19,186 nt of DNA from CAYRVX01 sp964642165 (lineage in GTDB: Bacteria > Planctomycetota > Phycisphaerae > SM23-33), in the NCBI GenBank assembly GCA_964642165.1, contig CAZXOC010000133.1, forward strand, positions 1 through 19,186, in the 5' to 3' direction. A program made the translations under genes and the position numbers. Positions 8,854-14,230 of this stretch are shown here, in pieces. Within the stretch, counting starts at the first letter, position 1. The number at the start of each line of letters is the position of its first letter. The notes below the pieces were generated by a model. The model made no database searches, was not told the DNA's origin, and was given only the letters and a program-made list of their open reading frames with translations.

Positions 8854-10845
8854 CTACTGGGCCGACTGCCCCAGGCCCACCAGGTGCTGCCGGACCACCG
8901 CGTGGATTTCCCGATTAAAGCGCCAGTCGATCACGATCAGGCTTCGCGTTCGAAGGACCAGGTCGTTCAGGTCGTCGACGGCCGCGTCCAAGACCTTGTG
9001 AATCCCGCCGGGCGGGGCGTCGCCGAAGTCCTTGGCCAGGCTGTCCGGCCCGATGCCCGGCAGCAGGCGGACGATCATGCCCAGCGTGTCGAACCAGACC
9101 TCCGCGGGGATGAGGTCGAAGACCCCCTCCGGGTCGATCTCCTCGTTCGTCAGGCGGTGCGGGCCGAGGGCCTGCGCCCATCGCGTGTCGGCCTCGAAGA
9201 GCTGGCGGATCCGCAGCCCGAGCTTGACCGACTCGTCGTGCTCCTGGGCGACCTGCCGGGCGAGACTCCGCATCTCGTCGAGGGCAACCGGCAGCGTGGT
9301 CTGGTGGTTGACCAGCAGCGTCCGCACGCCCAGCACGCCCAAGGCGTACAGGTCGCACGGGCTGCTCAGCAGCGGGATGATCTCGAACGAGGTGTCCGTG
9401 ACGGGCACGCCCTCGGCCGAACGCAGCCCCGAGACCGCCTCCTCGCCGAACCGCTGCCCGACGGTGCGGAACCGCCACTCCCCCGCCGCCAGGGCCGAGG
9501 CCTGCTCCAGTTGCCCGTACAGGTCCACTCGCCCGCAGCCCAGGTTCATCCGCAGCCAGATCAGGTCGTAGCGTGCGGCCTCGAACCGCTCCTGCGTGGC
9601 GAACGTGCCCTCGACGATGGTGGCGCCGCCGGCCTCCGGGAGCACCTGGCGGATGCGAACGGTCCCGCGTCCCCGGGCGGCCCCCCCGGCCGACTCCGGA
9701 CGATAGACCGACGCGCCGGGCGTGCCGGCCCGCAGGAAGTACTCGGCGTTGCTGGCGCGAATGGGCAGGGAGACCGCGTCCCCGGGATCGCACAGCGCCG
9801 CCCGCGCCGTCCACAGGAACGGCAGCCCCGAGCCCGGCGGCGACAGGCGGACCTGGAAGCTGTCGGCCGAAACGTTCAGCAGCGGGCGCTGCGTCAACTC
9901 GACGGCCTTTCGGATCGCCTGGGCGGCGTCGGCAAGCAGGCGCAGCTTCAGGTGGTAGGACTCGACCAGCCGCCCCGATCGCCCGTGCTGCCCGAGGAAC
10001 AGCCACCCGCCGCCGGTCAGGTTGGGATCGTTGTTCTTGAGGGCCTCGCAGGTCGGCCCGAGATCCAGCATGCCGCGCCCGTGGAACACCCCGTCCCACG
10101 ACGCCCCGGAGAGCAGGTCGACGAACGGCTCCAGGCGGATGGGGCAGTGGCGGCGCACGAGCAGGAGCCCGCCGCCGGCGTTCAGGGCCAGCAGCCCCCG
10201 CCGCCCGCCGGTGATCTCGGTCGCCGAGAGCACCGACTCGTTCCGCGGCGCGTCGGGCGTCACCGGAATGAAGGGACTCTCGCCCGCCAGGGCCGGAAGG
10301 TGAACGTAGCGATGCAGCGACGTCGAGTACGCCGGCAGGTCCTTGCTCGTCAGCAGCGCGTCGTCGCGGCACAGCTCCCACTGCCCGCCGGACTGGGCAT
10401 CGACGGGGTGAACCGGCGCCATCGCCGAGAGGTCCACGTAGGTCGGCAGGGGGTGCTTCGCCTCCCAGCCGGTGCGGATCACGGAAGGCTCGTCGGCCTC
10501 CAGCAAGGCGCGGAAGCCACCCGTCCACCGCTCATCGAGCACGCGGTTGGACAGCGCTTCCCGGCAGGCGGGCGCCGTGCCGGCCAGGCCCGCCAGGTCC
10601 TGAATCCACAGCTCGATCCAATCCTGCACGCCGCCCTCGGCGTCGAGGACGCCGCCCAGCAGGACGCGCCCGTCAATCAGGTCCCGCAGGACCACCAGGT
10701 GACCGGCCACCGGGTCCGGCTCGCGGCGGACCAGAACGCAGATCCGCAACGTACTGTCGACCTGATCGGCGCCGATCGGGACGGCCGCATACCCCTCAGG
10801 GATGGCCAACCGGGCGTCCTTCACCTCGGAAGCGGACATGCGCAT
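8854..10845 (-). CDS. Unknown 663-aa protein with a degenerate kinase-like C-terminal half
   Basis: I do not recognise this protein as a named family. It has no signal peptide or membrane segment. The C-terminal half carries pieces that look like a strongly decayed protein kinase. One is a helix followed by PLLNVSADSFQVRL (321-334), in the place of helix E and the catalytic loop. The other is SSPCDLYALGVLGVRTLLV (494-512), which strongly resembles the helix-F region (D-x-Y-A-L-G) of bacterial Ser/Thr kinases. No HRD Asp or DFG can be found. It is the first gene of the block containing the TssJ-like lipoprotein and the membrane pseudokinase, so it may act in the same regulatory step (inference). 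The ATG at 10845 has GAGGT five bases upstream; a second ATG two codons later is less well placed. Confidence 0.75.
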   Translation of the reverse strand: MRMSASEVKDARLAIPEGYAAVPIGADQVDSTLRICVLVRREPDPVAGHLVVLRDLIDGRVLLGGVLDAEGGVQDWIELWIQDLAGLAGTAPACREALSNRVLDERWTGGFRALLEADEPSVIRTGWEAKHPLPTYVDLSAMAPVHPVDAQSGGQWELCRDDALLTSKDLPAYSTSLHRYVHLPALAGESPFIPVTPDAPRNESVLSATEITGGRRGLLALNAGGGLLLVRRHCPIRLEPFVDLLSGASWDGVFHGRGMLDLGPTCEALKNNDPNLTGGGWLFLGQHGRSGRLVESYHLKLRLLADAAQAIRKAVELTQRPLLNVSADSFQVRLSPPGSGLPFLWTARAALCDPGDAVSLPIRASNAEYFLRAGTPGASVYRPESAGGAARGRGTVRIRQVLPEAGGATIVEGTFATQERFEAARYDLIWLRMNLGCGRVDLYGQLEQASALAAGEWRFRTVGQRFGEEAVSGLRSAEGVPVTDTSFEIIPLLSSPCDLYALGVLGVRTLLVNHQTTLPVALDEMRSLARQVAQEHDESVKLGLRIRQLFEADTRWAQALGPHRLTNEEIDPEGVFDLIPAEVWFDTLGMIVRLLPGIGPDSLAKDFGDAPPGGIHKVLDAAVDDLNDLVLRTRSLIVIDWRFNREIHAVVRQHLVGLGQSAQ

Positions 10846-10872
10846 GGTACCTCTATCGACAACGTAGCCCCT

Positions 10873-10914
10873 GGGCTCGTGTTGCGCCTCGGATGAGGCG
10901 AGCGACCGGAGCCC
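10873..10914 (-). promoter_or_regulatory. Structured 5' leader of the 663-aa gene
   Basis: Nested inverted repeats lie between the predicted promoter and the start codon at 10845. The outer arms are GGGCTC (10873-10878) and GAGCCC (10909-10914). The inner hairpin is CGCCTC-GGAT-GAGGCG (10885-10900), perfect over six pairs. No T tract follows on the minus strand, so it is not a simple terminator. It matches no riboswitch class that I recognise. Confidence 0.4.
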
Positions 10915-10955
10915 GAGGCTGGTCCGACGGAATGAGCAGACTCACGGCTGTGCCA

Positions 10956-10983
10956 AGTCTATTCACTGCCTCAGTCCTGTCAA
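10956..10983 (-). promoter_or_regulatory. Sigma-70-type promoter for the 663-aa/tssJ-like/pseudokinase unit
   Basis: On the minus strand a perfect TTGACA (10983-10978) is separated by 16 bases from TAGACT (10961-10956, four of six matches to TATAAT). Transcription would start near 10949, giving a leader of about 100 bases before the ATG at 10845. The site lies in a locally AT-richer gap. Confidence 0.55.
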
Positions 10984-10997
10984 AAGCCTTTTTGGCT
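10982..10997 (-). terminator. Weak terminator-like hairpin after the PAAR gene
   Basis: Read on the minus strand, AGCC-AAAAA-GGCT is followed by TTT, starting seven bases after the PAAR stop codon. The stem is only four pairs and its tail overlaps the TTGACA element of the next promoter. It is suggestive as the end of the vgrG cassette but weak by itself. Confidence 0.3.
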
Positions 10998-11004
10998 GCC
11001 CACC

Positions 11005-11289
11005 TCAGCCGATCATCACCTGGGGGAAGCCGGTAGTGATTACCCCGCCATGAGCGGTCATGTCGCCGAGGCGGGCGGCCGGCATGCCGCCGATCATGAC
11101 GGTGAACGACCCCATCGCGATCGAGTCGGGCGGGCCGACGCAGACGCACATGTCCCCGACGCGGGCGGCGGGCATGCCGCCGATCATCACCGTCGGGCAG
11201 CCGATCACGATCGGCCCGCCGACGTGCGGCTTGGGGCCGTCGAACATCGGGCAGGTGTGCATGTCGGTGATCCGTGCGGCAGGAGGCAT
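11005..11289 (-). CDS. PAAR-domain spike-tip protein
   Basis: A 94-residue PAAR protein, which sharpens the VgrG trimer tip and can carry effectors. It begins MPPAARITDMHTCP, and the repeated unit VMIGGMPAAR occurs twice (34-43 and 64-73, exactly 30 residues apart), each followed by a GDM. Likely zinc ligands are His11, His22, a Cys at 48 or 50, and His80, matching the three-His/one-Cys site of the family. It ends in FPQVMIG with no toxin extension, so it is a stand-alone cap. The ATG at 11289 has AAGGAA eight bases upstream; an in-frame extension to 11340 lacks such a site. It closes the vgrG cassette. Confidence 0.93.
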   Translation of the reverse strand: MPPAARITDMHTCPMFDGPKPHVGGPIVIGCPTVMIGGMPAARVGDMCVCVGPPDSIAMGSFTVMIGGMPAARLGDMTAHGGVITTGFPQVMIG

Positions 11290-11350
11290 CGTCTCGTTCC
11301 TTTCACCTGCGTTCGCGGCGTTCCATTCGCGGGCCCTCAAACCGGGCCAC

Positions 11351-11372
11351 GCCCCGGCCAGGACGCCGGGGC
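11351..11372. repeat. Perfect 8-bp hairpin upstream of the PAAR gene
   Basis: GCCCCGGC and GCCGGGGC surround a six-base loop in the 210-base gap between the lipoprotein gene and the PAAR gene. A T tract is not present right after it on either strand (only TTT nine bases later on the minus strand). It may modulate readthrough or mRNA decay between the two genes. No open frame in this gap looks coding. Confidence 0.4.
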
Positions 11373-11499
11373 CTGCGGGCCGCTGGCCCCGGAAGGAACA
11401 ACCATGTCGCGCGTGATGGGATCCGCGGTCCCTGCTCCGGAGAACATCCCATGCTCCTCTTGGCTTTGGGCTTCGACAGCGGCCCGGCGCTTTCCTGCG

Positions 11500-12072
11500 T
11501 CAGGAATCGGGGGGAGCTTCGGCCTCGGTGTCGTCGCCGGGCTCCAAGACCTCGAAGTCGAGCCATCCGCTGTCGATCTTGCCTGTCCATTCGTCGGCGC
11601 GGCCGGGCAGGTTCTCGTACGCAAACCGAATCTGGTATCGCCCGGGAGGCAGGGGCTCTCCGAGGAAGTCGCTGCCCAGATAGACGTACTCCTCCGAGCC
11701 GCCCGGCGGCAGGTCGACTCGTCCGATCTGGCCATCGTCGATCGGCGGGACAGGCGGCGGGGTCTTCGGGATCGGCTGGCCATCGGAGTCTCGAACCGTC
11801 ACGAGGACGGTCCCGATGTCCAGGAACATCCCGTTGAGGCGAAGCTTCGCGGAGGAGCGATTGGTGAAATGGACGCGCAGGGCCAAGTCATCGGGCACCC
11901 TCACCCGATCCCGGATCAGCTCCACCGTCGCTTGAAGCCCCTTCTCTTCGATCTGCATCTTCGGTCCCTTTCCTATGGCGTCCGCCCTATCGCAGCCTCC
12001 TGCCATGCCCGCGAGGGCGATTGCGGGCAAGAGCGCCGCGTTTCGTGCCGACATCACGATCCAGGCACGCAT
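11500..12072 (-). CDS. Predicted lipoprotein, immunity-protein candidate
   Basis: A protein of 190 residues with a signal peptide ending in AGMAGGC and a lipidation Cys at 27, followed by Asp at +2. The mature part looks like one beta-sandwich domain: LALRVHFTNRSS, then VLVTVRDSDGQPIP, then VDLPPGGSEEYVYL, and LPPGRYQIRFAYEN. This strand order, with an LPPG turn before the last strands, resembles Ig-like domains such as the BsuPI-type intracellular proteinase inhibitors, but I cannot assign a family firmly. It starts 23 bases after the metzincin-like gene and is exported, as expected of a periplasmic immunity protein for an effector that acts in the periplasm (inference). The ATG at 12072 has AGAGGTG upstream; a GTG at 12099 would overlap the previous stop region and lacks a site. 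The C-terminus is acidic. Confidence 0.75.
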   Translation of the reverse strand: MRAWIVMSARNAALLPAIALAGMAGGCDRADAIGKGPKMQIEEKGLQATVELIRDRVRVPDDLALRVHFTNRSSAKLRLNGMFLDIGTVLVTVRDSDGQPIPKTPPPVPPIDDGQIGRVDLPPGGSEEYVYLGSDFLGEPLPPGRYQIRFAYENLPGRADEWTGKIDSGWLDFEVLEPGDDTEAEAPPDS

Positions 12073-12095
12073 TTCGCACCTCTGGACATCCCGTT

Positions 12096-12809
12096 TCACG
12101 GGGCAACCGCCGTGCAGGTGCCGCCGATCAGCCCCTGGACTTTGCTGGCAATGAAATTGTAGTTCCTCGGCAGCGGGTTGTTGGCCGGGTTGTTCATGAC
12201 CCCGCCCGACGCGTCGCGGAACCCGGAGTAGTTCACCCCGTTGGTCGTGAAGTACTCGTCGCAGCAGCCCAGCATGTGCCCGAATTCATGAGTGATGTCG
12301 ACGGTGTCCGCGACCCCCCAGCCGGTCATGCTGGTCGTCCCGCCTTGCCCGGAGCGACCGCCTTCCGTCGCCCCGGCGGCATTGGCCCGCACCGTGTAGT
12401 GCTCGCCGCTGGTCACGTATTCGAGGACGGCGGTGACCGGATACCCGTTGGGGCAGCAGGTCCGGGCGGTTTGGCCCGTGGAGGTGATCTTGGCCTTGCC
12501 GTTCCATTTGCCTTCGCAGGCGCTCTTCCAGGCGCTCTTCTGGGCTGCGGTGATCGTCCCTGTGACTTTCACCTTGATCGTGACCTTCACGGTGCAGTTC
12601 TGCGAGTCGACCTCGAGGCTGAACTTCGACCGCCAGGAATACGTCCCGCTCCACGCGCTATAGGCGGCCGGCGCCACGATCGTCTGGCTGCGGCTTTCAC
12701 TCACTTCGGAGGTCTGCTTCTGACAGGGACACGGTGTCGTGCTGGAACTCGGGTCCGGAGCCTCGGCACTGGCTTCCGCAACCTGCTGATTGCCTGAGCA
12801 GCCTGACAT
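12096..12809 (-). CDS. Metzincin-like zinc metalloprotease, candidate T6SS effector
   Basis: A 237-residue protein with a zinc protease motif HEFGHMLGCCDEY at 174-186. This is the extended HExxHxxGxxD form, with H174, H178 and D184 as metal ligands and E175 as catalytic base. SGGVMNN at 201-207 sits where the metzincin Met-turn is expected (Met205). The Asp third ligand is as in snapalysin-type (M7) enzymes. No Sec signal or membrane segment is present, so export would rely on the T6SS. There are ten Cys residues (including CPC near 27-29, CC at 118-119 and 182-183), suggesting disulfides after delivery. The N-terminal 50 residues are low-complexity Ser/Ala/Pro-rich. The ATG at 12809 has GGAGG seven bases upstream and lies two bases after the preceding gene; an extension to 12938 is out of context. 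Its place between adaptor-type genes, a lipoprotein and PAAR marks it as the cargo. Confidence 0.85.
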   Translation of the reverse strand: MSGCSGNQQVAEASAEAPDPSSSTTPCPCQKQTSEVSESRSQTIVAPAAYSAWSGTYSWRSKFSLEVDSQNCTVKVTIKVKVTGTITAAQKSAWKSACEGKWNGKAKITSTGQTARTCCPNGYPVTAVLEYVTSGEHYTVRANAAGATEGGRSGQGGTTSMTGWGVADTVDITHEFGHMLGCCDEYFTTNGVNYSGFRDASGGVMNNPANNPLPRNYNFIASKVQGLIGGTCTAVAP

Positions 12810-12811
12810 CG

Positions 12812-13588
12812 CTATTCCTCCGGCAGGTCGCCGCGTTCGGTGGCCTTGGACAACGCAGCCATGGCCGCGGAATGCAGGCGATCGAACCGTTCGGTTGGCG
12901 TCTGCACCTCGGGGTCCCCAAGGCAAGCAGGTGCCCATGGATATTGCGGATCTCTATCGAAGTGGTGACCCAGCATGTACATGAAGATCAGGTACCCCCC
13001 GAGCGTCTTCCTCTCGGTGAACCCATAGCTCGCCGCTTGAGGCATCCCCTGCTCGATGAGGCGTGACAGCCGTTCCGGTGTGACCCGGCGGTACTTCTGC
13101 GGCCAGATCTCGCGGAACTCCCCCAGGACTCCCTGGACAACCCCGCGCTCCAGGCGTGAGTCGAGCTGGGCCACCGGGTAATGGATCATCTTCTGCAGAG
13201 GACGTACGGCAAACACCTGGTCCTTTCCCGCGACGGCGTCGAGGTATCTCGTGGCCGCGTCGAAGAGCCTGTCCATGCGCCTGTCCGCCGTTGAGATTCC
13301 GGGGTCAGAGAGGATTTCTGCCGCCCATGGCAATTGCACGTCCGTGTCGAACCCGATTCCGAGCTCCACGGACAAGTCGATGTAAAGGCATAGCTGTCTG
13401 CCCGTCTCGAAACCGTACGTGCGAGCCGTCGTCGCGCCCTGCTGCACCAGCTCATGAATGTCTTCCGGGCTCCACAGGCTGGCGGGGGCGGGGAAGCTCT
13501 TCCTGAGGTGAGCCGTCATGAACTCCACGAACTCCGGCGACGCCTTCCCGGCAAGGCCCTGCATCTGTTCTCGTCGTATCATCAGCAT
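12812..13588 (-). CDS. Unknown protein with two copies of a YGF/PWA domain (vgrG-linked)
   Basis: A soluble 258-residue protein, internally duplicated. Copy 1 covers about 21-113 and copy 2 about 151-243, aligned at a constant offset of 130 residues. Shared positions include the QG before each YGF (G51/G181), YGF (58-60/188-190), FDxD (80-83/210-213), QxPWA (85-89/215-219), LxDP and RxDRL. I recognise the general pattern (N-terminal MIRREQM, then xYGF, FDxD, PWA) from genes near vgrG in other T6SS loci, but cannot name a family or a proven function. Its place between the DUF4123-type adaptor and the protease suggests a helper that stabilises or loads the effector (inference). The ATG at 13588 is chosen, with AAAGGA upstream; GTG 13606 and ATG 13582 are alternatives. 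Confidence 0.8.
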   Translation of the reverse strand: MLMIRREQMQGLAGKASPEFVEFMTAHLRKSFPAPASLWSPEDIHELVQQGATTARTYGFETGRQLCLYIDLSVELGIGFDTDVQLPWAAEILSDPGISTADRRMDRLFDAATRYLDAVAGKDQVFAVRPLQKMIHYPVAQLDSRLERGVVQGVLGEFREIWPQKYRRVTPERLSRLIEQGMPQAASYGFTERKTLGGYLIFMYMLGHHFDRDPQYPWAPACLGDPEVQTPTERFDRLHSAAMAALSKATERGDLPEE

Positions 13589-13636
13589 TGCCGTTCGTCC
13601 TTTCACGCCCGCTGCCGCAGGACCGGCTTCGCCCGG

Positions 13637-14185
13637 TCAGCCTTCGGGACCCGCCAGACGCAGCTCCTGCGCCCTCAACTCCCCTTCCTCCATGCGGAAG
13701 GACAGCAAGGTGCCGGGAGCCTCGCCTTCCGCCATGAAAACCGACACCGGCCCGAAGACCTCTGCAAGCTCATCCGCCGTGCAGGTCGGCAGGAACACCG
13801 GCAGCACGCGGGGGTCGTAGTACCGGAGGATCAGCGGCTTGCCGTCCGGATCGTACACGTCGACCAGGGCGCTGAAGTGCCCTCGCATCTCGAGCAGCGT
13901 CGCGGGACTCAGGGCAAAGATGCCCCAGTGATTGCCCCATCCGGCCGATAGAAGCCACTTCGTGAACGGGTGCTCGCGCTTCAACTCCACCAGCCACGGC
14001 GCCACCTCCAGCATGTCCGGAGCGAGATCGCCGCGGAACAGGCACTGGCGCTCCGGCCGGTGTTCGTGCAGCATCACCTGCAGGGGCCGACCTGCCGACG
14101 CGCCGTCCAGGATGGCGAATACGTTGCTCTTCGGGTCGGGAAAGAGCGTCTCGCCGATCTTGCTTGTCACTGCCTCGTCGACCAT
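13637..14185 (-). CDS. DUF4123-type T6SS effector adaptor (Tap/TEC)
   Basis: A 182-residue protein of the DUF4123 type, cytoplasmic chaperones that bind an effector and load it on the C-terminal tail of the cognate VgrG. Visible family landmarks are NVFAILDGA (21-29), LFRGDLAPDMLEVAPWLVEL (49-68), GWGNHWGIF (82-90), the GHF before the second half (102-104) and RYYDPRVLPVFLPTC (121-135). The length is on the short side of the family, covering the core domain only. It follows vgrG with a 45-base gap, the usual position for such adaptors. The ATG at 14185 has GGAG about eight bases upstream. Confidence 0.9.
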   Translation of the reverse strand: MVDEAVTSKIGETLFPDPKSNVFAILDGASAGRPLQVMLHEHRPERQCLFRGDLAPDMLEVAPWLVELKREHPFTKWLLSAGWGNHWGIFALSPATLLEMRGHFSALVDVYDPDGKPLILRYYDPRVLPVFLPTCTADELAEVFGPVSVFMAEGEAPGTLLSFRMEEGELRAQELRLAGPEG

Positions 14186-14230
14186 CGTGTCGTCTCCGGC
14201 TGGATACCCGTGGTGCTACGTCTGCGCATC

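Noticed and set aside
3668..9001. Plus-strand open frame of 1777 codons, opposite the pseudokinase gene
   Set aside because: It is a low-complexity Arg/Leu/Gly/Pro translation with no domain and lies antisense to a gene with clear kinase and SUMF1-like motifs. Very GC-rich coding leaves its complement free of stops.
8809..10896. Plus-strand open frame of 695 codons opposite the 663-aa gene
   Set aside because: Same complement effect; the minus-strand frame has a ribosome-binding site, a promoter and normal protein composition.
11060..11190. Near-identical 35-base direct repeats as a mobile-element or CRISPR signature
   Set aside because: They encode the two MIGGMPAAR units of the PAAR protein, 90 bases (30 codons) apart, so they are part of the protein fold.
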